From the NCBI GenBank assembly GCA_938014335.1, contig CALLRP010000002.1:1-64000 (forward strand): 64,000 bases of DNA, given 5' to 3'. The position numbers were made by a program, and so were the translations under genes. Of this stretch, positions 53,287 through 62,284 are shown one piece after another (position 1 is the first letter of the stretch; each line of letters begins with the position of its first letter). Source of the stretch: an uncultured bacterium (GTDB taxonomy: Bacteria > Hydrogenedentota > Hydrogenedentia > Hydrogenedentales > Hydrogenedentaceae). The notes beneath the pieces are model-generated. The model did no database searches. It saw nothing but the letters and a program-made list of their open reading frames with translations, and was not told the DNA's origin.

Positions 53287-53640
53287 ATGAAAAAGAAATT
53301 ACTCATCACACTCGGTATTCTTGTGGTAGCCCTTGTGCTAAATAGTGTTGTCATGGCACAAGGTAACGGACAGGGCGGGCAAAGAGGAAATTGCAAAGCC
53401 AATTGCTATGTAGACAAAAATGGCGATGGTATCTGCGACAATTTCAAAGATGCTAACAATGATGGCAGATGCGATAATTGCCCCTGCCCGGGTGGCTACG
53501 GGAAAGGCAATGGCAAATGCTGTGGCAATTTCGTAGATACCAACAATGATGGCAGATGTGATAATTGCCCCTGCCCGAATACCCCCTTCGGTAATGGTAG
53601 AGGTAGATGTGTTAGGAAATGTTGCCCTGCAAGTAAGTAG
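53287..53640 (+). CDS. Small secreted Cys-rich protein with DxNxDGxCD repeats
   Basis: A 117-residue exported protein. A signal peptide (~1-24, ending VMAQG) is followed by a Gly/Gln/Asn stretch and three calcium-loop-like repeats: DKNGDGICDN, DANNDGRCDN and DTNNDGRCDN. The last two are each followed by CPCP. Many Cys (about fourteen) suggest disulfides or metal binding. Two 36-base units, 53455-53490 and 53542-53577, differ at one base. AAGGAG precedes the ATG. It is preceded by a sigma-54 promoter, ends at a strong hairpin and is followed by a kinase/regulator pair, so it is probably their output or sensor accessory, in the manner of ZraP. The analogy is by position only. Confidence 0.82.
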   Translation: MKKKLLITLGILVVALVLNSVVMAQGNGQGGQRGNCKANCYVDKNGDGICDNFKDANNDGRCDNCPCPGGYGKGNGKCCGNFVDTNNDGRCDNCPCPNTPFGNGRGRCVRKCCPASK

Positions 53641-53657
53641 ATAACGATAATTGTTCG

Positions 53658-53692
53658 GCTTGCTCTTCATGTGAAGAGCAAGCTCTATTTTA
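53658..53692 (+). terminator. Terminator/attenuator after the Cys-rich gene
   Basis: A perfect 12-base stem (53658-53669 with 53672-53683, both starting or ending in GCTTGC/GCAAGC) with a tiny loop is followed by TCTATTTTAT. Because the kinase gene begins 25 bases on, it may allow partial read-through, giving much more of the Cys-rich protein than of the kinase. Confidence 0.78.
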
Positions 53693-53716
53693 TCATGGAG
53701 TTATGCTGTAAGGAAT

Positions 53717-55051
53717 ATGTCCTGGCCAAATAGAAAATTGCTGGTTATTTTTATTGTGCTCATTATGGGTGTAATTGTCTGTATCCTCTTTTTTTCTTTT
53801 ATAAGGGAACGGCAACACAATCAACAGGTTTTTATAGAGAGAGGACAGACATTAATACATATCATTTCCGCATCTTTATCACTTCAAACGCGTATGGGCT
53901 GTTATCGTGCCCAAAGGGTAGTAGAAATTATAAACAGTGCCTCTTTATTGCCCGGAATTTTATTTGTGGGATTGCTTAATAATGAAGGGAAGGTAATTGC
54001 CAGTGCGGGAGAAATCCCCCCACATCCTTTTAATAATTTTGCACAAGAGAATTTGATTCTTTGGGATAAAGAATGTGTTTTTTTATCGCAGACTCTTACG
54101 ATGGAAGAACTTCAAAAAGGGCGACAACATCGTTATGGGATGATGTGTCCTGACCCAACCTGTGCAAATGAAAGTATGGTTCCGTGGAGTCAGTGGGGGT
54201 CAGGTCCTTTTTATTTAGTTGTCTGTTTAGGTACGCAGGAATTGAAGGGGATGAATACAGGGACCCTTATTCGGTTTGCGATATTTACATTACTCAGTAT
54301 GGGTATAAGTATATTGGGATTTTTTGTTTTGGATTTATATCAGCGGAAGGAGTCGGTCGCTTATGAATTGAAATTGGCTCAGGAGAAGGCACGCTATAAT
54401 GAACAATTAGCCCAAATAGGAGCAGGGCTCGCCCATGAGACAAAAAATCCGTTAGGCATTGTTCGTGGGTTGGCTCAGGCAATACAAGAAGAAGTGGAAC
54501 CAAACTCAAGTGAGTATAGGTATGCCACTCAGATAATAGATGAAACGGATCGTTCTGTCCGTCAGATAAATAATTTTTTAGAATTAACTCATCCTCATAC
54601 TCCTGAACTTCAATCCATTTCTTTGAAGACAATTGTTAAACAATTAATAAGTTTAGTGGAGATGGATGTAAAAAATAAGGAAATTGTAGTTAAAGTAGAA
54701 GGAGCAGATGTGACTGTAGAAGCAGATGTGGAATATCTTCGGCGAGCATTATTAAATTTACTTTTAAATTCGGTGCAAGCCTGTTCAAAGGGTGATGAGA
54801 TTATTATTCGTGTGGAATCAAAAGATAATTCAGTTGCAATTCATATAATAGATACAGGAAGGGGTATTTCAGATGAAGATTTACCTCATGTAACAAAGCC
54901 CTATTATTCAAAACGAAAGGGGGGTACGGGACTCGGGTTGAGTATTGTGAATGAGATTATTCTGCTACATGGCTGGAAGTTCTCTATCCAATCGCAGGAA
55001 GGAAATGGGACGAGAGCTACTATTTCCGATATTCGAAGGGTGAACGCATAG
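53717..55051 (+). CDS. Sensor histidine kinase (NtrB/ZraS-like)
   Basis: Membrane-bound sensor kinase of 444 residues. Helix 1 spans ~8-28 and helix 2 ~184-207, enclosing a ~155-residue periplasmic sensor domain. That domain contains Cys62, Cys120, Cys144 and Cys149 (the last two in MMCPDPTC), which could sense metal or redox state. The cytoplasmic part has an H-box with His240 (GLAHETKNPLG), N-box LLNLLLNSVQAC, G1 box DTGRGISDEDL and G2 GGTGLGLSIV. It probably phosphorylates the NtrC-type regulator encoded 53 bases downstream. Confidence 0.93.
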   Translation: MSWPNRKLLVIFIVLIMGVIVCILFFSFIRERQHNQQVFIERGQTLIHIISASLSLQTRMGCYRAQRVVEIINSASLLPGILFVGLLNNEGKVIASAGEIPPHPFNNFAQENLILWDKECVFLSQTLTMEELQKGRQHRYGMMCPDPTCANESMVPWSQWGSGPFYLVVCLGTQELKGMNTGTLIRFAIFTLLSMGISILGFFVLDLYQRKESVAYELKLAQEKARYNEQLAQIGAGLAHETKNPLGIVRGLAQAIQEEVEPNSSEYRYATQIIDETDRSVRQINNFLELTHPHTPELQSISLKTIVKQLISLVEMDVKNKEIVVKVEGADVTVEADVEYLRRALLNLLLNSVQACSKGDEIIIRVESKDNSVAIHIIDTGRGISDEDLPHVTKPYYSKRKGGTGLGLSIVNEIILLHGWKFSIQSQEGNGTRATISDIRRVNA

Positions 55052-55104
55052 GGTAACTTTGTAGTATGATGAAATAGGACTGTTGGAATGCAGTTATTAT
55101 TCTT

Positions 55105-56412
55105 ATGAAGAAAGAAAACGCAGAAAAAGTAATTTTGATTGTAGATGATGATAATGCGCAGAGGGAGTTGCTGTCTCGATATTTAACACGAGCGGGTTTT
55201 TCTGTCCTTGCTGTGTCAAATTATACCGATGCGAAGCCCCTTTTTAGTCATGCGAATCTTGTTCTTTTAGATGTTCGTTTGCCGGATGCCAATGGTGTAG
55301 AAAAAGTGCCGGAAATAAAATCTCAGTTTCCGGAAGTTATTGTTATACTCCTTACAGCTTTTATTGGTATTCGTGATGCAGTTCAAGCCATTAAAAAAGG
55401 GGCTGTAGATTATTTAGAGAAACCGGTTGATTTGGATGAATTAATTTCTGTGATTCAAGAACACATTGGAACTCATCCCCCCATCAGTACCGATGATACG
55501 GAGTTGCCAGAAGATTTTGTTTGTCATAGTTCTGCTATGAGGAAAGTTATTCAGGATTGTCTTCGAGTGGCTCCCACCAATGCGACTGTTCTTATTACAG
55601 GAGAAAGTGGTGTGGGTAAAGAATGGGTGGCGAGGATAATTCACCAGTCAAGTGAACGGAAAACAAAACCGCTTGTCGTTGTGGACTGTACTCATTTGCC
55701 AGAAACACTTGCAGAGAGCATTTTGTTTGGACATGAACCGGGTGCTTTTACAGGGGCTCTCACACAACAAAAAGGTCAAGTTGAAGAAGCGCATGGGGGG
55801 ACACTCTTTTTAGATGAGGTAGGAGAATTACCTTTATCGGTTCAGCCTAAATTATTACGTGTTTTAGAGGGGGCTCCTTTTCGACGCATTGGAGGAACAA
55901 AGGATATACAGGTGGACCTTCGTATTATTTCTGCAACGAACCGAGATTTGGGGGTGGAGGTGCAGGAGGGGAAATTTCGGCAGGATTTGTTTTATCGGCT
56001 CCATGTGATTACCATTCATGTACCTCCTCTGAGAGAGAGGATAGACGATATTTTACCAATAGCGGAATCCTTCTTAAAGCCGTATAACAAAACTTTATCT
56101 CCATCTGTGCAAAGGTTATTACTTCGCTACCCGTGGTTTGGGAATGTTCGCGAATTACGCAATGTGATGGAACGTTCTGCTATTCTTGCTAATGGTCCGA
56201 TGATTATGCCCGAAGACCTTCCGGAAGTTATCCAGAATTATTCCCCTTCTGATGAGATACAGCCCTCCTCTACTCTGCGATTGGATGAAATAGAGAGGGA
56301 TGCGATTTTAAATGCATTAAAAGAAGCGGGTGGAAATCGAACCCGTGCAGCAGAAATATTAGGGATTAGCAGGCGGACGCTTATATATAAATTGCGGGCA
56401 TATGGTCTCTAA
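55105..56412 (+). CDS. NtrC-family sigma-54-dependent response regulator
   Basis: Enhancer-binding activator of sigma-54 RNA polymerase. The receiver domain (~8-125) has the acidic pocket VDDD and phosphoacceptor Asp56 in VLLDVRLPD. The AAA+ domain (~138-365) has Walker A GESGVGKE (166-173), the sigma-54 contact loop GAFTGA (213-218), Walker B GGTLFLDEVGE and the arginine-finger region FRQDLFYRL. The C-terminal Fis-type helix-turn-helix reads GNRTRAAEILGISRRTL. It is paired with the upstream kinase. The nearest sigma-54 promoter found is that of the Cys-rich gene 1.9 kb upstream, making it the likely target. Confidence 0.95.
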   Translation: MKKENAEKVILIVDDDNAQRELLSRYLTRAGFSVLAVSNYTDAKPLFSHANLVLLDVRLPDANGVEKVPEIKSQFPEVIVILLTAFIGIRDAVQAIKKGAVDYLEKPVDLDELISVIQEHIGTHPPISTDDTELPEDFVCHSSAMRKVIQDCLRVAPTNATVLITGESGVGKEWVARIIHQSSERKTKPLVVVDCTHLPETLAESILFGHEPGAFTGALTQQKGQVEEAHGGTLFLDEVGELPLSVQPKLLRVLEGAPFRRIGGTKDIQVDLRIISATNRDLGVEVQEGKFRQDLFYRLHVITIHVPPLRERIDDILPIAESFLKPYNKTLSPSVQRLLLRYPWFGNVRELRNVMERSAILANGPMIMPEDLPEVIQNYSPSDEIQPSSTLRLDEIERDAILNALKEAGGNRTRAAEILGISRRTLIYKLRAYGL

Positions 56413-56458
56413 TTTGTATTATAATGATTGCAGGTATTTTTAAATTTTAGGATAATCT

Positions 56459-57706
56459 ATGAGTATCCATGAGAACCAACCTTACCCGCCGTTACGGCAT
56501 ATAGAAGCGTTTCCTATACATCATCAGGAACAAACACTTATCTGCCTTCATGACCCGCTCGGATATGTGAATACAGAAATTACACTTTCACCTGCTGCAT
56601 TTTTTATTGCTGCATGTTTAGATGGGAAGCATACCTTGCGGGATATTCAGTTAGAGTTTGCTCGTGAGTTTCAAGGAGCTCTGATACCTCGTGAACAAAT
56701 TGAACGCATAGTGGAGTTCCTTGATGAACATGGTTTTTTACTCAATGAACGCTTTGAGGAGATACGAAATAAAACAGAGCAAGAATTTTTACAGCAGGTG
56801 GTTCGGTTACCTTATCATGCGGGGCAATCCTATTCCTCTGCAAAGCACGAATTAGGGGCTTTCTTAGCTTCTCTCTTCACTCGAACGGGTGGACCAGGAC
56901 CTCTACCGGATGAACAACAATCTTCTGACGAATCCATGGTTGGTCTCATTGCTCCGCATATTGATTTTCATCGGGGTGCATTGGGATATGCCCATGCTTA
57001 TTATCGCCTTTATCAATGTAAAAAGCCTGATACTATAATTATTTTCGGTGTGAGCCATCAAGGAGGAGAAACACCTTATATTCTCACACGCAAGCATTAC
57101 AGCACACCCTTGGGCACTATTAAAACCAACCAGGATTGCGTGGAATATTTAGCGAAAAGCTCGGGATTGGACTTATTTAAATCCGAGATTATGCACCGTA
57201 TGGAACATTCCATTGAGTTTCAAGTGTTAATGTTGAATTATCTATTTGGTACAAAGATACAAATAGTCCCTGTTTTATGTGCACCTCTGCCTGAGGATGA
57301 AGGGATTTCTCCGGAAGGTGTTTCAGAAATACAGCAATTTTTACAAACATGTATCCGCTATATTGAAGAAAGTGGGGAACGCGTATTGGTTTTGTCTGCT
57401 GTGGATTGGGCACATGTTGGGAAACGATTTGGTGATTCTTTTGACATAACCGAAGAGATACGAAATCGAGTCAAAGACCGTGATGATGAAGATATACAAG
57501 TGGCGTTAAGTATAGACCCAGAAGGATTTTTCCGTTCCGTGATGAAGGATAAAAATAGTCGTAAAGTATGTGGCCTATATTCCATTTATTCGACACTGAA
57601 AGTTATAAAAGGTATAGCCCATCGTGCAGAATTTCTACACTACGGTCAGGCTCCCGATCCTATTGGTGGAATTGTATCTTTTTCAAGCATTGCATACTTT
57701 GAGTGA
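56459..57706 (+). CDS. Memo-family protein (AmmeMemoRadiSam protein B-like) with extra N-terminal domain
   Basis: A 415-residue protein. Residues ~160-415 are a Memo-family domain, related to extradiol dioxygenase-type metal enzymes. Metal-site residues are seen in IAPHIDFHRG (His167, His171), MEHSIEFQ and DWAHVG. It shows GVSHQGGETPYILTRKHYSTPLG and the closing IGGIVSFSSIAYF. The first ~100 residues are an additional domain resembling a PqqD-type winged helix: SPAAFFIAACLDGKHTLRDI and VEFLDEHGFL. In many genomes Memo is linked with AMMECR1 and a radical SAM protein; neither is adjacent here. The biochemical role is not known. Confidence 0.85.
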   Translation: MSIHENQPYPPLRHIEAFPIHHQEQTLICLHDPLGYVNTEITLSPAAFFIAACLDGKHTLRDIQLEFAREFQGALIPREQIERIVEFLDEHGFLLNERFEEIRNKTEQEFLQQVVRLPYHAGQSYSSAKHELGAFLASLFTRTGGPGPLPDEQQSSDESMVGLIAPHIDFHRGALGYAHAYYRLYQCKKPDTIIIFGVSHQGGETPYILTRKHYSTPLGTIKTNQDCVEYLAKSSGLDLFKSEIMHRMEHSIEFQVLMLNYLFGTKIQIVPVLCAPLPEDEGISPEGVSEIQQFLQTCIRYIEESGERVLVLSAVDWAHVGKRFGDSFDITEEIRNRVKDRDDEDIQVALSIDPEGFFRSVMKDKNSRKVCGLYSIYSTLKVIKGIAHRAEFLHYGQAPDPIGGIVSFSSIAYFE

Positions 57707-57715
57707 GAGGAAAAG

Positions 57716-58711
57716 ATGAATATAAAAAATGTTTTTACCCTTTCCTTTTTATTGTTATCTGTAAGTTGTCGGGGTGAGCCGTATGAAAATTTGATATATT
57801 TATCCTCTGCACCGGGCTGGGCTTCTGAGAATGGGGGCATATCCGGAGGAGGACAAACACCTGCCATTACGGTTACAACAGTAGAAGATTTTCAGAAGCA
57901 GGCATTCTCAGAAGGAGCTAAAACGATAATTATTAAAGGAACTATAGGAGAAGGGCTTACTACGAAAATACATGTTCGTTCAAACAAAACTATTATTGGT
58001 TTAGAAACATCTTTATTGAAAGGTAGCATTTATATTAGAGATGCAAACAATATTATCATCCGAAATGTAACTATCCAAGGACCTGGTGCCATTGATGTGG
58101 ATGGTCCCGATTGTATTACGATAGATAATTCAACGAATATATGGTTAGACCATTTGGATGTATATGATGGTCAGGATGGAAATGTGGATATTGTCAATGG
58201 CTCTAACTATATTACAGTCTCATGGTGTAAGTTCCACTATACATCTGCGTCAGTAGATCATAAACTTTCAACGCTTATTGGTAATTCGGACGAAAAAATA
58301 TCGGATCGGGGAAAGCTGAAAACTACTCTGATATACAATTGGTGGGCAGAGGGTGTGGAGTCGCGTATGCCTCGCGTCCGATTTGGACAGGTGCATGTTT
58401 TGAATAATCTTTACACAAGCACAGGGAATAGTTATTGTATTTTAGCGGGGACCGAAGCAGATTTAAGGGTAGAATACAATGTTTTTATAGATGTGAATGA
58501 GCCGATTCATTTGTCACAGAAAGCTTTTACCGCTGTAACTGTACAAAATAATCGATTTATATCTGTTAAAGGGAACACATCGGGAGAGGGTATTGCCTTT
58601 GAGCCACCTTACAAAGTTTCAATTATACCTGTGAATAATTTAGAAGAAATTGTAAAGAAGTATGCTGGGGCAACAATAGGCGACAAATTAATATCAGCAA
58701 TTACTCAATAA
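57716..58711 (+). CDS. Secreted pectate lyase-like protein (PL1-type beta-helix)
   Basis: A 331-residue exported right-handed beta-helix protein of the pectate lyase superfamily, predicted to cleave polygalacturonate by beta-elimination. Features: a signal peptide with a Cys near residue 18 (possible lipoprotein), GWASENGGISGGG, VRSNKTIIGL, calcium-site region DGNVDIVNGSNYITVSWCKF, and the catalytic-Arg region RMPRVRFGQVHVLNNLY. AGAGGAAAAG precedes the ATG. Its 3' end overlaps the convergent 882-residue gene by 11 bases. It starts nine bases after the Memo gene, so it may share that transcript. Confidence 0.9.
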   Translation: MNIKNVFTLSFLLLSVSCRGEPYENLIYLSSAPGWASENGGISGGGQTPAITVTTVEDFQKQAFSEGAKTIIIKGTIGEGLTTKIHVRSNKTIIGLETSLLKGSIYIRDANNIIIRNVTIQGPGAIDVDGPDCITIDNSTNIWLDHLDVYDGQDGNVDIVNGSNYITVSWCKFHYTSASVDHKLSTLIGNSDEKISDRGKLKTTLIYNWWAEGVESRMPRVRFGQVHVLNNLYTSTGNSYCILAGTEADLRVEYNVFIDVNEPIHLSQKAFTAVTVQNNRFISVKGNTSGEGIAFEPPYKVSIIPVNNLEEIVKKYAGATIGDKLISAITQ

Positions 58712-61349
58712 TAGCAATCTGATTCCAATCATTAAGGGTTATATCTATATGAAACAGATTTTCGCCTTTATTCACCTTAAAATCGTGAGGTACCCGCCTA
58801 CCTTTTAAATCGAAAAGATAGATATTTGGTTCTTTATGCCATTGGAATGTTTTGGAGACTGTTGTGATTATCCGCTCTTTGCCAATAAGATAGCCTTCGT
58901 TGATTTCCACAGGCGTAAATGGGAACATGTGATTTATAGGTCCGTATTCACCCGCCCCTTCCCCTTCCGATGGGATAACATCGCCGTAATAATAATATAG
59001 TAAACCATTTCGCAAAGCGGTAATTACAGATTTCATGATGATTTCGGCACATTTTTTTTCCCCTTCTTTATCAAAGCGTTGAGGTCGTATCCCAAGGATA
59101 ATAGGTGTAGAGAGATGTCCTTTGGCACAGTATGTAGTTAAGGGAGGCTTTTTATCCATATATGTCAGCGGATTTACAGGGTCGTTTTCAAATTCTGCAA
59201 AGCGAAATACATTCGGGATATTTTGTTCTTCGTTGGCACTTGGATAACTATTCACTACGGAGATAGCTCCTTTATTTATGATATAGTTAAGAATATCCTT
59301 TCTTGCTTCCGCTCCGATAACACCACAGTCGGTATATTTCCTTGTTAACTCTCCTGTTTTTTCATCAATATCCACTGTCAATCCATCCCATTTTTCATAG
59401 GTGTGTCGGTCTGCTCTACCAATCGGTCCCCAGTTAAGTGTAAACTGGTCAATATACACACCATCGAGACCTACTTCATCTATTAAGAAATCGATCTGTT
59501 TTTTGAAGAAATTGTAGCGGTAGTTTCCTTTTTCTAAATAAAGCATTAGGTTTAATGTAGAGGAAACATTTGGGTAATATGTATCTACAATAACTCGCCC
59601 GTCTTCGGTTTGCAGAATAGAATCGAGCCAACCCTTAATTCCTGCTTTTAAGACATCACTCTGGGCTTTATCAAGTATCTCTCCATACTTCCCTGTGCGG
59701 GGAGAAGACCCTCCCGGAAGAATTTCGCCCCCTTTAATATCCTGTTTATCAATAGTGTATAGATTCATCTCTGTGAGTCCTATAATGAGAGCATCGGGCT
59801 GTGCGGTTTTTATTTTTTCAATGATAGATTTTAAGTTTTTTTTATAATCCTCTCGTGTGTATACTTTTCCTGTCTCAGGGTTAATGCTGTAATAATCCAA
59901 CCATGGACCCGCACAGTAAATTTTGATTGTGCGTTCAGGAATAACCTTGTCGGAGAAGGCAAAGGGACCTTCGATTGTAAAGTTAACTCCCCAATTCTGT
60001 CGCACCTTGTTTATAAAAGTAAAATAGCCCCTTTCTTTCATTGGGTAGAGCGAAAATTGGAAGGTGTAACTTTTGTTTTTATCCAGTCCAAAGTGTTTTG
60101 TTGAATATTGGAATACATTATTTCTCTTTGTAACCTCCCCTTGTGCCCGCAGTAGATTATCTTCCGCTAACAAACCTAAAGAGGTGTCCTTGTAAGAAAT
60201 ATATACAGTTGGATTTTCTGCTACACCTGCCAGTTTTTCGGTATCATCAATGCCTGCGATTCTATATTCATTGGGTATGTCCTCTAAAATAATCTGATGG
60301 GTAGTGATACTCCCAATAGGTTCAGCATGTTTGTTAGCAATAGTTTCTTTTACAGTTATTTTTTCACCTTCAGTATTGAGGCTTCGAGTTATAGAGTAGT
60401 AATTCCCTGTGGCTTCAATCTCTATGGAATTATTTGAAGCTTTACGAATATTTATCTTCCAATCGGTGGGGTTCTCTTTTATATTATCAAAGTAATAAAA
60501 TCCTATTTTCTCCCCAGGATATGAGTAGGAACTCACTAATTTATATTTTGCATTGGCGATTTTAATTTCTATTTCGCCTTTGTTTCCTATATTGAGTGTA
60601 TAAGTATCTGTGGAAATACTTTGTTCCACGCTTAAAGGAGTGTATTCTTTCATTTCGGGTTTTGAATGTTTTTCCACAAACTCCTTTGACAAATATCCAA
60701 TTTCAAGGTTTTCTATGAGCATGTCAATCTTTTTATCAGGGGCATATTTGTTAATGTATGTATTGATAAAAGTGACCTGATTTTTTTCTGCTTTTTCTAT
60801 TCTTTCATCAGCACCTATTTCAATGTAATGAGCCACATCCGATATATTTAATAAATACCAATAACCCTCTTCCTTATAATTCAAGATTCGCTTATCTAAA
60901 GCATCTCCATCCCCGAAATAGGTTAGAATTACAGGGATACCATTTCTTGAACTCCACCATTCTTTTTCTCCAACTGTTGTTGATAAGGGGTTTCCTCGGT
61001 TGATGAGACGATTATATCCACTTGCCTGTTCAGAAAATGAGGTTTGCTGACCCAAATTCTGTCCGTTAATTTCAATCCCTAAATATTCGTTCCAGCCTGC
61101 GGGTATCTCCGTATGTAATCTTGCTTTAAACTTCATGACCAATATCATATTCTTCTTCATTTCGAAGGGAGGCGTTTCTATAGAATATTGACTGGTTTCT
61201 GCATCACGGGAATTTATAACGATGGGACTGTCTGCTTTCCATGCAGAAATAAAGGAATTGTTTTCGCAGAGAGAAAGAGAATGGGACGGAAAAGAGAATA
61301 GGAAAAGTATAATGATATAGATTATCGAGTGATATAAGTTCTTTTTCAT
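58701..61349 (-). CDS. Large secreted TIM-barrel-like putative glycoside hydrolase
   Basis: An 882-residue exported protein (signal peptide ~1-24) with no confident family name. Residues ~25-230 are beta-rich, like a carbohydrate-binding module. Residues ~240-440 form another beta-sandwich region. The C-terminal ~430 residues look like a (beta/alpha)8 barrel: EKIKTAQPDALIIGLTEMN, WLDSILQTEDGRVIVDTYYP, VGLDGVYIDQF and FRFAEFENDP. DGVYIDQF is typical of the nucleophile or substrate strand in clan-D-like glycosidases, but exact catalytic residues cannot be assigned. It is convergent with the pectate lyase gene, consistent with plant or algal polysaccharide use. Confidence 0.6.
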   Translation of the reverse strand: MKKNLYHSIIYIIILFLFSFPSHSLSLCENNSFISAWKADSPIVINSRDAETSQYSIETPPFEMKKNMILVMKFKARLHTEIPAGWNEYLGIEINGQNLGQQTSFSEQASGYNRLINRGNPLSTTVGEKEWWSSRNGIPVILTYFGDGDALDKRILNYKEEGYWYLLNISDVAHYIEIGADERIEKAEKNQVTFINTYINKYAPDKKIDMLIENLEIGYLSKEFVEKHSKPEMKEYTPLSVEQSISTDTYTLNIGNKGEIEIKIANAKYKLVSSYSYPGEKIGFYYFDNIKENPTDWKINIRKASNNSIEIEATGNYYSITRSLNTEGEKITVKETIANKHAEPIGSITTHQIILEDIPNEYRIAGIDDTEKLAGVAENPTVYISYKDTSLGLLAEDNLLRAQGEVTKRNNVFQYSTKHFGLDKNKSYTFQFSLYPMKERGYFTFINKVRQNWGVNFTIEGPFAFSDKVIPERTIKIYCAGPWLDYYSINPETGKVYTREDYKKNLKSIIEKIKTAQPDALIIGLTEMNLYTIDKQDIKGGEILPGGSSPRTGKYGEILDKAQSDVLKAGIKGWLDSILQTEDGRVIVDTYYPNVSSTLNLMLYLEKGNYRYNFFKKQIDFLIDEVGLDGVYIDQFTLNWGPIGRADRHTYEKWDGLTVDIDEKTGELTRKYTDCGVIGAEARKDILNYIINKGAISVVNSYPSANEEQNIPNVFRFAEFENDPVNPLTYMDKKPPLTTYCAKGHLSTPIILGIRPQRFDKEGEKKCAEIIMKSVITALRNGLLYYYYGDVIPSEGEGAGEYGPINHMFPFTPVEINEGYLIGKERIITTVSKTFQWHKEPNIYLFDLKGRRVPHDFKVNKGENLFHIDITLNDWNQIAIIE

Positions 61350-61535
61350 ATTATTTTCATTATATTATTGATAAAAAATGATATTTTTATGTGGGTAAAA
61401 TTTCCATAGCGATTAAGTCTTTATTTCGTAGTTGCTTTAATATATATTAAGACTTTTCCTCCCCAAATTAAAATTAAAACATGTTCCGTGTTTTATTTTC
61501 CCTTTCTCGCTCCAAAAACCTTGTAAAGTTTTTGA

Positions 61536-62273
61536 TTAAGTATTCCACTGGAATTGTTCGCCTAAATAGATCTTGCGAACGCGTTCGTCGGCGGATACCT
61601 CTTGGGGTGTGCCTGTACAAATGACCTGTCCCTCGCTTATGATGTAAGCACGGTCCGTAATGGCTAATGTGTCGCGGACATTATGGTCGGTTATTAGAAT
61701 ACCAATGCCTCGATTCCTTAATTGTTTTACCATATTTTGTAATTCACTAATGGCGATAGGGTCTATCCCAGCGAAGGGCTCGTCTAATAGAAAAACCTTA
61801 GGCTCGGTGATTAAGGCTCGTGCAATTTCAGTTTTTCGTCGTTCCCCGCCTGAGAGGGTATATGCATATTGGTTTGCCAGATGTTCAATATTCAATTCTT
61901 TTAATAATTGATGTGCCTTTTCTTTATGTTCTGCACGGCTACCCGGCAGAAATTCTAATATTGCCAGGAGGTTTTGCTCTACAGTTAAATTGCGAAATAC
62001 GGATGGTTCCTGAGCCAGATAGGCAATTCCTGCGCGGGCACGAAGATACATCGGGAAACGGGTTATATCTTGTCCCATGAAAAAGACTTTTCCTTCATCG
62101 GGTCTAATCATTCCTACAACCATATTAAATGTAGTGGTTTTTCCGGCGCCGTTAGGTCCTAACAATCCAACAATTTCCCCTTTATCTAAATGTAAGGATA
62201 CATTCCGAACCACTACTCGTTTACGAAATGATTTTACCAATACTTGTGTTTCCAACAGTTTTTGAGATGACAT
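61536..62273 (-). CDS. lptB: LPS export ABC ATPase LptB
   Basis: Cytoplasmic ATPase of the LptB2FGC complex that extracts lipopolysaccharide from the inner membrane. The 245-residue protein has Walker [16 protein letters not shown]-loop region [18 protein letters not shown] (an LptB signature), ABC signature [15 protein letters not shown], Walker [14 protein letters not shown] and H-loop [18 protein letters not shown] precedes the ATG, and the LptA-like gene ends 11 bases upstream. lptF and lptG are not in the window. The stop is followed by an AT-rich imperfect hairpin (61513-61534) that may end the operon. Confidence 0.96.
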   Translation of the reverse strand: MSSQKLLETQVLVKSFRKRVVVRNVSLHLDKGEIVGLLGPNGAGKTTTFNMVVGMIRPDEGKVFFMGQDITRFPMYLRARAGIAYLAQEPSVFRNLTVEQNLLAILEFLPGSRAEHKEKAHQLLKELNIEHLANQYAYTLSGGERRKTEIARALITEPKVFLLDEPFAGIDPIAISELQNMVKQLRNRGIGILITDHNVRDTLAITDRAYIISEGQVICTGTPQEVSADERVRKIYLGEQFQWNT

Positions 62274-62284
62274 AAAACCTTCCC

